From positions 3,116,259 to 3,180,258 of the forward strand of contig OX442320.1 of assembly GCA_949358305.1 (NCBI GenBank): a stretch of 64,000 bases of DNA. Direction: 5' to 3'. Both the position numbers and the translations under genes were made by a program. The notes below the pieces were generated by a model that was given only the letters and a program-made list of their open reading frames with translations, was not told the DNA's origin and searched no databases. This document shows, piece by piece, positions 30,071 through 40,191 of this stretch. Positions within the stretch are counted from its first letter, which is position 1. The number at the start of each line of letters is the position of its first letter. Origin of the DNA: Strigamia acuminata (Eukaryota; Arthropoda; Chilopoda; Geophilomorpha; Linotaeniidae).

Positions 30071-32869
30071 TTAGAGGTAGTCTGGAGGCTTAATCCTCCC
30101 CCTATCTCGAAGTGAATATTTCTTCAAGATAGCTTTTTTCTTGACTTTTTTGGGTTGTTTTTCACGCAAATCTTGATAAAATTTCTTTATTTTCTTCTTT
30201 TCTACCACTCCTCCCCTCTTTTTAGAAAAAGACGCAACTTGTTCGTCTGTTTCCAAACTTAAGTCCCGTGGAAAAAGTGGCAAATTTTCTTGCGCGTCAC
30301 TGTTTGAATTTGTCTCCAAGTCCTCATTGCTTTCCAAATTGTTATCTTTTTCACCGCTTCTTTGTTTACTTGAAACTTGAGAACTCACGCCTGCTGTGTC
30401 TGAGTCCGACAGATCCCGTAATCCCAGTTGTTGTTGTGATGTTTGTGGATCCTGCAAACTTTGTGTGTTATCTAAAGTGTGAGATCCTTGTGCATCTTCT
30501 AAATTTTGTGAATCTTGCAAACTTTGTGTTTGTTTCAAAGTTTGTGATTCCGCTGAATTACTATTATTCATCCGACTCATTTCAGTGGTCTGTGAATTTT
30601 CTGTCTCCGTATTTTCTTGTGTTTCGGAGGTTGTTGGCTCATCAAATAATGTGTTAATTATTTTTCCATTTGGATTGCTCTGAGTCTGGTCCTTTTCCCA
30701 AATTTCTTGATTAAATTCCGGGAAGTAAGGTGATAATTCAGACATATGGATGGAGCGAAAGATCTTATTATCTTTTAACCGTCGCAACTTCACTGCTCCT
30801 CCTTGGTGTGCTTGGATGATCACATATGGCCCACTCCGCTTGTCGGATAATTTCGCCGAAATCCCTTGCGATGCTTTTGATAATGGGTGATCATCTTTCC
30901 ATACCAAATCATTGGTTTTAAAGTCATCAAACCTTTTGTCCATCTTGTGATTTTGCACTCGCTCGCGTAAGTCGATTATGTGTGCCATCATATGGTGATA
31001 TGTATCTCTAATTATTTTTTCCAAGCGTTGAATATAAATATGAGGCTTATTTGGATCTATTTTTGCGATTCCATCCAAAATTCGTGGATCCCAAGGAATC
31101 CTAAATTCTCTACAGCAATTCAAGTATGCTGGAGAATAATCGCGGCCTGTTGTTGCCGTTGTGCGTATGCTAAACGCAATTTCTCTTAAATATGTGTCCC
31201 ACCTTTTGTGAATATCCGTGAAAATTGACAAAATGTACTTTAAATCGCGGTTGGTCCTTTCTACCGTGTTGGCCTGCGGATGATACGGTGACGTAAATCG
31301 CGGGGTAATTTTGAATTTCCTGCAGAATTCGTGGTATATCCGGGCCTTAAATTGCGGGCCGTTATCCGACACAATTCGGAGTGGGAATCCCCAACCCATA
31401 CATGTGTCGTACAGACAATCCGCGATGTCCTGTGCTACAGGGTCGGACAATGGATAAAGCTCAGGCCATCGAGTGGCTATATCCAAAATTACTAAAATGT
31501 AATTGTTTCCTTCATCTGTCCTAATTAGTGGTCCAACTAAATCTATGCTTAAACACTCGAATGGCGCATACGGGCCAATTTGCGCTGCTTCCACTCGGGT
31601 TTTGGTCCGGGGTTTGCACGCCTGGCACCGCGGACAGTGTTTAATAAATCTGGTGGTGTCACGTTTGATTCCGTCCCATGTATAAATCTGTCGCATTCGA
31701 TAAAGCGTCCTCGCAATTCCGCAATGGCTTGCGAGTGGGTGGCCGTGCATTTGCCATAACACTCGGAATCTTAGTGATCTCGGTATCACGACCTTCAGGG
31801 CTCGAGAATCCTCGCTTAAATCATCTGACAATGTTGGATGGTATTTTAATAATAAATCCTCTTCTAACATGTGTTTAGTCGCCAAAATGCGATAATTCTT
31901 CTTTTGTAATGGTGTTGTTACGTAAGCTGGAAATTGTTCTGTCTCGAGGTAGTATCGCATTGATTGGCAATGGCGATCCTTTTTCTGATGCTCTATAATT
32001 TCTTCGCGTGTCGGAGGCATGCAATCTGCCTGCTCCGTGACTTTTGCAATGAATGCTGTCACCATTTCACATTCGGAAGTCGGCAAATATTGAACTTCTT
32101 TAATTTTCGGACTTATTTCCGACTCTTCTGCCGGCGCATTATGCATGTGACTCCAATATGCCGTGACTTGCTCGTCTACTAATCGTTCTTCATCCGACTG
32201 AGGTTTTGGCAGCTGATTCCAGTTACCCACGACCCATTTTCGTGGTTCTGTCGGGCAGTATTGTAAGTCACCATCGGCTTCTCCCGTCTCTTCGTTGTCG
32301 CAGATGAGTTGAATTGGTGCTCTAGATAATGCGTCTGCTAATGTGTTGGCAGTCCCTTTCAGATATTGGATTGTAAAATTATAAGACATCAATTCCATCT
32401 GCCAACGAGCAAGACGTCCAGCTGGCTCCTCCAGTCGCATCAACCATTTTAGCGCCTCATGATCCGTCTGCACGACGAAACTTGTGAACTCCAAATATGG
32501 TCTAAATTTTCGGAGCGCCCAAATTACCGCCAAACATTCGAGATCCGTGGCGCCGTAATTAAGTTCTGCCTGTTGCAGACATCTACTGAGGTACACACAC
32601 GGTGATTCAATCATCTGTCCATCAATTTCTTTGATCTGCATCAAGGCAGCACCCAATCCTTTCTTACTCGCGTCTGTCCTTACGATGAATGGTTGGTGTA
32701 AATTTGGCAAGTGCATAGTTTTGGCGTCGGTCAGTAATTGTTTAATGTTATCAAAGGCAACTTGGTGTACTTCCTCCCAAATAAATTCTATCCCCTTCTT
32801 CAGGAGTGGGCGTAGAGGTTCGGCCACTGTGGCCAGATTCTTGAGAAGTCTATGGAAAAAGTTGACCAT
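30071..32869 (-). CDS. pol: Element 3 pol, second part: RT thumb, RNase H, integrase
   Basis: The frame resumes at MVNFFHRLLKNL, the point where the first pol piece loses its frame. RNase H starts with IVRTDAS (Asp at residue 66) and QTDHEALKWL. The integrase shows HGHPLASH and CPRCQAC (HHCC), then DLVGP, SDNGPQF and NTVERTNRD for the D,D,E triad. The C-terminus is long and hydrophilic with repeated Gln/Ser/Leu motifs (TQSLQDSQ, TLDNTQSLQDPQTSQ) and a Lys-rich end. Catalytic residues are present but the protein cannot be made in one piece from this copy as read. Confidence 0.9.
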   Translation of the reverse strand: MVNFFHRLLKNLATVAEPLRPLLKKGIEFIWEEVHQVAFDNIKQLLTDAKTMHLPNLHQPFIVRTDASKKGLGAALMQIKEIDGQMIESPCVYLSRCLQQAELNYGATDLECLAVIWALRKFRPYLEFTSFVVQTDHEALKWLMRLEEPAGRLARWQMELMSYNFTIQYLKGTANTLADALSRAPIQLICDNEETGEADGDLQYCPTEPRKWVVGNWNQLPKPQSDEERLVDEQVTAYWSHMHNAPAEESEISPKIKEVQYLPTSECEMVTAFIAKVTEQADCMPPTREEIIEHQKKDRHCQSMRYYLETEQFPAYVTTPLQKKNYRILATKHMLEEDLLLKYHPTLSDDLSEDSRALKVVIPRSLRFRVLWQMHGHPLASHCGIARTLYRMRQIYTWDGIKRDTTRFIKHCPRCQACKPRTKTRVEAAQIGPYAPFECLSIDLVGPLIRTDEGNNYILVILDIATRWPELYPLSDPVAQDIADCLYDTCMGWGFPLRIVSDNGPQFKARIYHEFCRKFKITPRFTSPYHPQANTVERTNRDLKYILSIFTDIHKRWDTYLREIAFSIRTTATTGRDYSPAYLNCCREFRIPWDPRILDGIAKIDPNKPHIYIQRLEKIIRDTYHHMMAHIIDLRERVQNHKMDKRFDDFKTNDLVWKDDHPLSKASQGISAKLSDKRSGPYVIIQAHQGGAVKLRRLKDNKIFRSIHMSELSPYFPEFNQEIWEKDQTQSNPNGKIINTLFDEPTTSETQENTETENSQTTEMSRMNNSNSAESQTLKQTQSLQDSQNLEDAQGSHTLDNTQSLQDPQTSQQQLGLRDLSDSDTAGVSSQVSSKQRSGEKDNNLESNEDLETNSNSDAQENLPLFPRDLSLETDEQVASFSKKRGGVVEKKKIKKFYQDLREKQPKKVKKKAILKKYSLRDRGRIKPPDYL

Positions 32870-35270
32870 GCCAAAAAATCGTTGTAACTGTCAAATTTTT
32901 TGGCGCTGGAAATTCCTTTATGGCCGCTACTTTGGCTGGGTCTACGCTTAAGCCGTTGATTCCAAGTTTGTACCCTAGAAATTTTAGTTCCTTCCTGCAG
33001 AATTTTGACTTTGTTGGGTTTACATGCAATCCAGCTTTCTGTAATTTTCCTAAAACTGAATCTAGATGTTTCATGTGTTCAGCATACGTTTTTGATACGA
33101 TCACAATATCGTCCAGGTAGGCCCAAGCATATTTTCGGAATGCTTCGCCTAATACCTTTTCTATTAGTCGCTGAAAAGTGGTTGGCGCGTTGACCAGCCC
33201 GAAAGGCATGACGTTAAACATCAGTCTGCCTTGAGGACTCCAGAATGCTGTTTTCGGACGGTCTTCTGGTCTCAGATCTATTTGCCAGTATCCTTTTGTT
33301 AGATCAATGGTTGAAACCCATTGAAATTCGCCGAGTTCTCTTAAAATTTCTGTTATCGTCGGCATCTGGGGCGGGTCATACAAAGTGTGTTCATTCAGCG
33401 CTCTGTAATCAATACAGAGACGTGGTTCTGAACCTGGTCTCATTACCAACACAATTCTTGTCGCATAATCGCCTTCTGCAGTTGTTACATAGCCCTTATC
33501 AATCATTTCCTGGCATAATGTCCGCAATATTTCCCTTTTTTGTGGATTCCAAGATTTAAAAGGAACCCTTATTGGTTTGTCCGTGTCTAAATTGATGGTG
33601 TGCTGTACCACATGAGTTTTGCCTGGGTTTTTACTCAAAATTTTCTCATATTTCCTCAGTACATGCTCCAATTGTAAAGCTTCTGTTAACTGCAGTTTGG
33701 CTTCTTCTATCATGTCATGCAAGCCATTGCCAACTTTCAATCTCGCTTCAAATGCGCAAAAACTACTCTCTTTTCGAAATGTTTTTCGCAACGATTCTGG
33801 CTCTTCCAGTTTCTTCTGCTCATATTTATCCATGATGAATTGTGGCATATATGGTTGTGGCACGTCGATTGTTGAAATAAAGTTCCACTTGCCGTTGAGC
33901 GGATTGGGCTGTATTTTCATTCGTTTCATGGCATCATTGCCAACCAACATAAATTTCATGTCGTGTGGTAACACGAGGAAATACTGTTGCATCATTCCAT
34001 GGGTCCAACGAATCATCATCCTTATTGTTCCCATCGGTTGCACTTTTTTATCTGCTGTATTTACAGCCATATTGGCCTTGACGGGCCACACTTCTTTCTC
34101 CAATCCCATCGCCTGAATTAATGGCCATGAAACACAACTACGGTTGGCTCCTGAGTCTAGCATGGCAGCGATGGATCCTTGTTCTGTTTGGAGGTCTATT
34201 GTTGTCATCCCTTCCAAAACATCTTCTTCTGGCAACAATATATTAAAAATTCTGATGCGCGGTCCTTCCGGCTCCAATATTGTTAATTCTTTCAATAATG
34301 GATCCCATTCCACAGGCTTAGTTGGTGTATCTGTCATCCATGCTGCTAGTGATGGTGTTTCCTCATAGGTCTCCTTTACCTTTGCCCAAAAAATAGTAGC
34401 CTCATTTTCTTGTGTGATTTCCACATTTTTTAGGGCTTCCGTCACTTCTGCTGTGAAATAAGTTCTATTCGTTTCATAAATTTCCTTCATTTTTGGACAA
34501 TTTTCCAATTCTACTGGTGGAAATTTTATTCCTACTATCTGTCCACATTCCATTTCGCAAATCATTTCTCCTCTTTTTGGCATTGTGCCAATTGCTTCTG
34601 GTGACGTGAGTGTTACGGGAATAGTCGTATTTTTTAGCGGTCTATTGTCTTTCAGAATGTTCATTTTTGATGAAGTTTCGGCTTGTTCCAGTTTAGAGTC
34701 CGTCACTGGTTTCTGTGTCGGATATCTCATCCCTACGACTTCGCCGTCTTCAAAGTTAAAAACTATTGTCCCTTTTCCACCTTCTAAAGTTCCTATCACT
34801 TTATGTGATTTTTCAGCTAATTCTGATTGCACATATTCTCCAGTTTTGGGGTCTTTGATGAATCGTGGTCCTTTAGGCGCTTGTGCTGTCGGTGGAGTTT
34901 CTTGGGTATTTTCCGTCAAATTCTCGGGTTCCACTGATGTTTTCAATATTAATGAAGTCTCTGATACTTCCCCATCTAATGATCGGTCATTCTGTAAATT
35001 TCCACAATTTTTAGAATTTTCAGGCAGTGTGGTTGTCTGTATGTTTTGTGAATTTTCAGAATCTTTTAGCAATTCTTTCGATTCTACTAATGTTTCTGTT
35101 ATTAACAGCGTTTCTGTTATGGCTTCGTTTATTGGCTGGACCTCCGATAATCCATCCGAATCTTGTACCATTTCAATTGTCAATTCTGATGTTGGTTGGG
35201 CTTGTAGCAGATTTTCCGAAATTTTTGTTGGCGCGAGCTCTACTGCTTTTATTGAGCCCGCGCGTTCAAG
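32850..35270 (-). CDS. pol: Element 3 pol, first part: protease and reverse transcriptase
   Basis: The -1 frame opens at the slippery site (35270). A long Thr/Glu-rich N-terminal region comes first, then a protease with DSGANRS and an RT with PFGLVNAPTTFQ and YLDDIVIVS. The frame is lost just after PAPKNL near 32880-32890, where the alignment with element 4 implies a small deletion of about 2 nt. The rest of pol continues in the frame ending at 30071. The protein is close to element 4's Pol throughout. The break could be a real mutation or an assembly error. Confidence 0.88.
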   Translation of the reverse strand, partial: LERAGSIKAVELAPTKISENLLQAQPTSELTIEMVQDSDGLSEVQPINEAITETLLITETLVESKELLKDSENSQNIQTTTLPENSKNCGNLQNDRSLDGEVSETSLILKTSVEPENLTENTQETPPTAQAPKGPRFIKDPKTGEYVQSELAEKSHKVIGTLEGGKGTIVFNFEDGEVVGMRYPTQKPVTDSKLEQAETSSKMNILKDNRPLKNTTIPVTLTSPEAIGTMPKRGEMICEMECGQIVGIKFPPVELENCPKMKEIYETNRTYFTAEVTEALKNVEITQENEATIFWAKVKETYEETPSLAAWMTDTPTKPVEWDPLLKELTILEPEGPRIRIFNILLPEEDVLEGMTTIDLQTEQGSIAAMLDSGANRSCVSWPLIQAMGLEKEVWPVKANMAVNTADKKVQPMGTIRMMIRWTHGMMQQYFLVLPHDMKFMLVGNDAMKRMKIQPNPLNGKWNFISTIDVPQPYMPQFIMDKYEQKKLEEPESLRKTFRKESSFCAFEARLKVGNGLHDMIEEAKLQLTEALQLEHVLRKYEKILSKNPGKTHVVQHTINLDTDKPIRVPFKSWNPQKREILRTLCQEMIDKGYVTTAEGDYATRIVLVMRPGSEPRLCIDYRALNEHTLYDPPQMPTITEILRELGEFQWVSTIDLTKGYWQIDLRPEDRPKTAFWSPQGRLMFNVMPFGLVNAPTTFQRLIEKVLGEAFRKYAWAYLDDIVIVSKTYAEHMKHLDSVLGKLQKAGLHVNPTKSKFCRKELKFLGYKLGINGLSVDPAKVAAIKEFPAPKNLTVTTIFWHGQLFP

Positions 35271-35276
35271 TTTTTT
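35231..35276 (-). promoter_or_regulatory. -1 ribosomal frameshift signal of element 3
   Basis: The gag frame reads ACA AAA AAC TTG, giving A AAA AAC at 35270-35276. After 6 nt a 10-bp stem forms: GCGCGGGCTC with GAGCTCGCGC (35254-35263 with 35231-35240), one G-U pair, 13-nt loop. The -1 frame runs open into the protease frame. Confidence 0.85.
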
Positions 35277-36991
35277 GTGATGCTTTCGGATAAGGAGTTG
35301 ACTAGCTGTTCCATTTCCTCCGCTGACATCAATCTTTTAGGGTGTGGACATTGCCGTGCCCAGTGTCCAATTTGCCCGCAATTATGACATGGTGCATTTT
35401 CTGGAGTCAACTTTATTTGGTTGGCCTTATTGCCATCATCCGGGATACTTGGAGTTGAAGTTTGTTCAGTTTTTTCTCCAATTTGTGATTTATTATTTTC
35501 TTTTTTCAAATTGAAATCAACTGAAAATGGTTTTGGAAGGAAGGACGTATTTCCTTTCATCTGCGGTTGCAAGCTCGTCTGCTGTGGTTGCCTCGCCTGC
35601 ATTGGAGGCTTATATTTTGTTATTGCTGGGTTATTTTTTGTGAATAACACACTTGCTGCATCCATTAATTTGTCGACTTCTTCCTCAGTATATTCTGCCA
35701 GCATTATCTGGGTATCTCCGATTGACTCGCTGGATTCACCTGGGTATTGTGACCATTTGACATTTGGTCGCATTGGTATTCGTGGCTGTGGATAAGGAGG
35801 ATGTCCACTCTCTTGTTTTTTGGTGGAGGTTTCCTCTCGTAACAGCGAGAATTGAGAACGCGGGCGCATCATTTTTGCACCAGCTCGAGTGTAGTCTGAC
35901 TGGTGTCGCTGTTGTTCGTCTCGTGCTCTTTGTTCTTCAATTGGAATATCTGAAGCGTACCGGTCGTCGATGTACATCTGGTGGTTCCGTATAAATTGCG
36001 ACAATTTTTCAAAGGAACTGGCCATTGGTGCATCTACCATTCGCAACACTTGCTCGGAAAAAGGAGTCAGGCCATTCCTGAATTTTCTGTCTTTGTCGAA
36101 ATCGCTAATATGATATGGGAGTTGGGTAAACAAATCTTCTGTACGTCTTAAATACGTGCGAATGTCTTCTCCCAACGTCTGTTTATGATTATCCCAGTAT
36201 TTTATCATCATGGCGTTGGACTCTCCATATTCCTTCATAAAAGCTTTTACAAATTCGTCCCAGTGTGTGAAATTATTTTTTCGCAACCAATTTGTTGCAC
36301 TTCCAACCAGCATTTTCGGAATCAATTTTTTCAAAGTTACGTCCGGGTCCATCTCGTGATTTATAACTAGATGCATAACTTCATCCAGAAATTGGGTACC
36401 AGCCTGCCAACCTCCATCAAACATATCGGGAGTAATTCGATCCCATTTGATTTGATGAGATGGGGTGTAATGGTGAGTCCAATTGCTTGAACAATATTTT
36501 CGAATTAGTTTTCTCAGCATTTCCTCCATTTCCTGAGATTTCGAGGGGATTTGAGATAGTCGCGAATCGATCTGTCTTGATATAATTTCTTCCAATTCCT
36601 CTGTGCTTCTTGGTAATGTGCGTGGGTTAGTTGGCGGTGGATCTCTATCGTCTTGTCGAAAATATCCTCCACTTCTCCTTTCCTCACGTGATCTGGAAAA
36701 GTCAGAGTCCCGCTGTCGGAAATGATCCGAATTTGAGTATTTTTGATCATTTTCGTACTCATTTTGTTGTGTTAGTGGCGGACTCGACCGTGATCTTCTC
36801 TGGTCTCTATATGAGTCGTCACGACGTCTATTCGAGTCGTCGTATCGTCCACGTGAATCATCACGTCGCCTCTCCGAATAGTTGCGTCGTTGGTACGAAT
36901 TATCGCGTCGATCCTGTGAGTTGTCACGACGTCCTTGTGATTCTCTTTGGGTATAACCCTCATACCAATAGGACCCCTTTGTTGTCGTGAT
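35249..36991 (-). CDS. gag: Element 3 gag, second part: RDDS repeats, capsid and zinc knuckle
   Basis: The frame is open from 36991. Its first internal start candidates are non-ATG, as expected of a downstream piece of a broken gag. It opens with short RRDDS/RRDNS-type repeats, rich in Arg, Asp and Ser. A capsid domain follows, shared with element 4 (NWTHH...IKWDRI, LFDGGW-like FDGGWQAGTQFLDEV, YLRRTEDLFTQLPY). One CCHC knuckle (CHNCGQIGHWARQC) is near the end. It stops just after the frameshift signal. Confidence 0.85.
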   Translation of the reverse strand: MTTTKGSYWYEGYTQRESQGRRDNSQDRRDNSYQRRNYSERRRDDSRGRYDDSNRRRDDSYRDQRRSRSSPPLTQQNEYENDQKYSNSDHFRQRDSDFSRSREERRSGGYFRQDDRDPPPTNPRTLPRSTEELEEIISRQIDSRLSQIPSKSQEMEEMLRKLIRKYCSSNWTHHYTPSHQIKWDRITPDMFDGGWQAGTQFLDEVMHLVINHEMDPDVTLKKLIPKMLVGSATNWLRKNNFTHWDEFVKAFMKEYGESNAMMIKYWDNHKQTLGEDIRTYLRRTEDLFTQLPYHISDFDKDRKFRNGLTPFSEQVLRMVDAPMASSFEKLSQFIRNHQMYIDDRYASDIPIEEQRARDEQQRHQSDYTRAGAKMMRPRSQFSLLREETSTKKQESGHPPYPQPRIPMRPNVKWSQYPGESSESIGDTQIMLAEYTEEEVDKLMDAASVLFTKNNPAITKYKPPMQARQPQQTSLQPQMKGNTSFLPKPFSVDFNLKKENNKSQIGEKTEQTSTPSIPDDGNKANQIKLTPENAPCHNCGQIGHWARQCPHPKRLMSAEEMEQLVNSLSESITKNLNARAQ

Positions 36992-37008
36992 TCATCTTGA
37001 TAATCAGA

Positions 37009-39039
37009 TTATTGACGTGAATTATTTCCTTCCATCGACTCATTTCGATTAAAATTGTGCTGTCCTGTTGCTTCGTAATTACGTTGTTGACGCGTTTCGT
37101 CGTTGAAGCGAGCAGCACCTTGTTGGTCCATTTCTTGTTGATAACGCGACTCATTTCGCGGCTCTCTTTCATATTGTGATCGTGTCTCGTTGGAAAATCG
37201 TACTTCAGTGTGCGTGCGAATTCCTTGTTGATTACACGATTCATTTCGTGGATCCATATTTTCAGGTTGCTGGGAATATTTGTCTTGTAGATAATCATTG
37301 TAATCTCTAACTTTCGTATAACTGGCCTGTCCAGTTGCTTCATCATGTTCAGTCGCAGCATTTTGATTGCTACTTTTATCTTGTTCTGGAACTTCTTGAT
37401 CGTGCTGGAATTTTTGCTTTTCATTTTCGCGACTTATTTCGCGTTGACTATCTACTTGTTGCTTCTTTTGAGTTTCCGACAATTTTCGCCGATCCTCTCT
37501 TTCATTGGCTTCGGCTACCTGTTCCACTGCTTCCATGAACGTATATGACCTTCGATAGGCGGGGTCCTCGTCGTCTCGAGAGTCTTCAAGATACTCTCCT
37601 AACGCTTTGCCTCTGCACGCGCCTTTTGTTGCTGGGTTACTGACATTTTCAGTTTCCATCTTTTTGGGCTTATCCCAAATTTGTGGGTCTGCTGGATCTA
37701 ATCCTGTTACTCTACCTTGTTTTTTGTCTGTTGCAGCTGATTGATTTGTTAGATGCTGACGATTTCTTTGATCAATTACGTCTAATACGTTTGGGTTTTT
37801 GGCTGGTGAAATTGAGGCACGTTTGGAGTCTCTTTTTTCATCCATTTCACCTTTCCTTTTTAAAGAGTTCCTGGACGATTCTGGTGACAAATTCACTACT
37901 TCTGGCCGATGAGGCGGAATATTGCTTGGCACTTGATACCGACATTGTGCAAGGTATTTAAGCTCTTCGTTTTCTTGACAGACTCTTTCCGCTGCTTCTT
38001 GTGCTTCAAGAGCAGCTTGACGAAGGTAATGGATTTCCCTGCTTTCCGCCGACTCCATAGCCTTTTGCTTTGCCAACAATTCTTGTTTGTCGGTTTCCAA
38101 ACGGACTTTTTCCGCCTCTATCTTTCGATTTTCCTCCAAAATGGCTTCACGTTCCGCCGCCGCTTGCGCTTTTCGCTGTGCACGTAATTCTTTTTGCTCC
38201 GTTTCTTGACGGAGTTTTTCTGCTGCTAATTTGTTCCTCATTATGCGCATTTCTGCTTCGAGTCGGTCCTTGGTAGCTCGAATTTCTGCGTCCAATTGAT
38301 CTTTCTTTGCTCGGATATCTTCGTCAGTCGTTTTCTTGGCTAATTCTGCCTCGAATTTCGCCTGCTTGGCGTGACGTTCCTCTAACTTGAGCCTTTTCAA
38401 CATCTGGAATTCTTCGGAATGTGCCAGCTGCAGTCGCCTTGCTCGATCGGCCATTGCTGCCGTTATTTGTGCCACGTCTTCGTCAGAAAGCTGCACACCT
38501 TCCTCATACTGCTGGTGACGCTCCTGGAGACTGTCTTCCATCTCTTTCATGACATCTGCGATGCGTTGGCGAGCTCCCGCTAGTTTGTGGCGGGTTGGGG
38601 AGTTTTCTCCTGAACTTTCCGCCTCATCGCGGGCACGACCTGACGCTTGTTGCTTGTAGGCTCGCACTAGTCGACCGCGCTTCCTTGCTACGGCAATGAC
38701 TTGCTCTAGTGTCATATTAGAGAGGTCTATTTTGCTTGTTGGAGTTGAATCCACTGTGGCTGGCGTGTCGCCGTGCTGCGACGATGCTCCGGAGATACTT
38801 GATTTTCCAAGCAAATCTTGGGACTCCTCTCTCGTCTGCTTTAACCAAAATTCTCCCTGTCGTTCAGGCGATACTTCCAGACGGAATTCCTTGCTCGTCA
38901 TGGCCTGGGTGTCGTCTGCATGGTCCGACTCGGACGATGATGAAGGATGCACATTGGCTGCTCCTGCGGTCCTTCCGCCTCGTGTGCGAGGTCCGCGGCC
39001 GTTTCCCCGTCCTCTCCTCGAATCTTGTGGCTGAGACAT
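37009..39039 (-). CDS. gag: Element 3 gag, first part: coiled-coil region
   Basis: The frame starts at the ATG at 39039, 112 nt after the PBS, with an Arg/Gly-rich start (RRGRGNGRGPRTRGGR). Residues from about 170 to 360 form a long charged coiled coil (KKDQLDAEIRATKDRLEAEM and similar heptads). After that comes a Gln/Arg/Glu-rich part with repeated NESRYQQE-type motifs. It ends at a TAA at 37009. Coding sense continues beyond the stop and then changes frame between about 36965 and 36991, so this gag is interrupted by a stop and a frame change. Element 4 has the same domains in one frame. Confidence 0.82.
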   Translation of the reverse strand: MSQPQDSRRGRGNGRGPRTRGGRTAGAANVHPSSSSESDHADDTQAMTSKEFRLEVSPERQGEFWLKQTREESQDLLGKSSISGASSQHGDTPATVDSTPTSKIDLSNMTLEQVIAVARKRGRLVRAYKQQASGRARDEAESSGENSPTRHKLAGARQRIADVMKEMEDSLQERHQQYEEGVQLSDEDVAQITAAMADRARRLQLAHSEEFQMLKRLKLEERHAKQAKFEAELAKKTTDEDIRAKKDQLDAEIRATKDRLEAEMRIMRNKLAAEKLRQETEQKELRAQRKAQAAAEREAILEENRKIEAEKVRLETDKQELLAKQKAMESAESREIHYLRQAALEAQEAAERVCQENEELKYLAQCRYQVPSNIPPHRPEVVNLSPESSRNSLKRKGEMDEKRDSKRASISPAKNPNVLDVIDQRNRQHLTNQSAATDKKQGRVTGLDPADPQIWDKPKKMETENVSNPATKGACRGKALGEYLEDSRDDEDPAYRRSYTFMEAVEQVAEANEREDRRKLSETQKKQQVDSQREISRENEKQKFQHDQEVPEQDKSSNQNAATEHDEATGQASYTKVRDYNDYLQDKYSQQPENMDPRNESCNQQGIRTHTEVRFSNETRSQYEREPRNESRYQQEMDQQGAARFNDETRQQRNYEATGQHNFNRNESMEGNNSRQ

Positions 39040-39151
39040 CTCGTTTTAGTCACAGAAAAGAAGAAAGAAACAGAATACACTATCACAAAATAACTTTTTT
39101 GTTACACAAAATTGGTCCCTCAACTGAAGATAAGTTGTTAAGGTTCAAATA

Positions 39152-39162
39152 ACGGGCCCCCA
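39152..39162 (-). promoter_or_regulatory. Primer-binding site of element 3 (probably tRNA-Pro)
   Basis: The plus strand reads ACGGGCCCCCA. It matches the 3' end of tRNA-Pro (ACGAGCCCCCA) as I recall it at 10 of 11 positions. It lies 2 nt inside the 5' LTR, the same spacing as in element 2. Confidence 0.55.
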
Positions 39163-39164
39163 AG

Positions 39165-40191
39165 TGTAATGAGCTCAAATTACTGTAAAGAATATTGACA
39201 ATAAAACTAAACTCATTGATGCCACAACGGGTCTTATACAAATACTTCTCAAATAACTCAATTTTAACCCAAACTTCAAGTTAAACACTAAGAGAAATAA
39301 TGACTCTATTATTTCTCAATAAAAAGGAAGATTTATTCAAACTTAGAATAAATACTAAATCAGATACAATATAAAATACAAGTTATTATTTTGTGATAAA
39401 ACGATAAATTAAATGACTAAAGAAATAATTCACCAAAAGGAAAATAATCAAAAGCAAAGGAAAATGATAAAGAATCCGGTCGATTCGACGACTCCACTTC
39501 TCGGGAACGCCGAACGCTTGGATTCGCTTCACACGACGCTCGGCTCGGCTTCGGCGTTTCTTCAACACGGACTCAATTCCGTTCCGACTACGCTCTCCTG
39601 ACTCGTTCGGGCTCAATCCCGCTCTCTTCGTCCTCTCCAAGTCGCAACGTCGTCGTCGCGGCGTCGTTGCGGCTGATTCCGCCTAACAATCTCTCACACT
39701 CGCGCTCACTTCCTTCGTCGCGAGTGAGAAATCTCAGTCCAACAATGGTTGTTGGCCAAGAATAGAAATCCCTCCAAACAATACTTGTCTGGCAAGATGA
39801 AAATCCCACTGTCACTAACTGAGGTAACAGCAAGAAATATCTCACAAATTGCTCTGGCAATTTGCAAGACTGAGTCCAAATACTCTGACAATCTTTCACT
39901 AAATCAGCTTGTAGAATGGTGTTTTCTCAGGAAGATTTTGGTGACTGGTTGCTCTCAAAGTAAGTTTCAAACTGAGGAGTTTTTCTGCTCCTCACAGGAA
40001 GTGTTTCCTGCTCCAGGAGGTTGCGGGCTGGTTTCCTTGGCGACCACCCACAATTCCTCCCACCCTGCCTAACTCCCTTTGTCTAGACAGGAAATCATAA
40101 AAATATAAAATAAAATAAAACAATCTCCAACTTAATATTTTATTTCGGGCTCATTCCCGATACTTCATCAGTGACCACTAGGGTCACTACA
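39165..40191 (-). repeat. 5' LTR of element 3
   Basis: This 1027-bp LTR shows no difference from 25151-26177 by eye and is followed by the second TGCG target copy. Confidence 0.95.

Larger units (their letters stand above)
25151..40191 (-). mobile_element. Element 3: full-length Ty3/gypsy retrotransposon with RS-rich ORF3, coding frames broken
   Basis: This 15,041-bp element has two 1027-bp LTRs (TGTAATG...CACTACA) in which I see no difference, and the TSD TGCG (25147-25150 and 40192-40195). It has a probable tRNA-Pro PBS, gag, a -1 frameshift signal, pol, ORF3 and a polypurine tract. Despite the identical LTRs, gag has a stop and a frame change, pol has one frame change, and ORF3 one. The element separates the small-gene copies on the left from a paralogous last exon on the right. 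It belongs to the same family as element 4. Confidence 0.95.
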
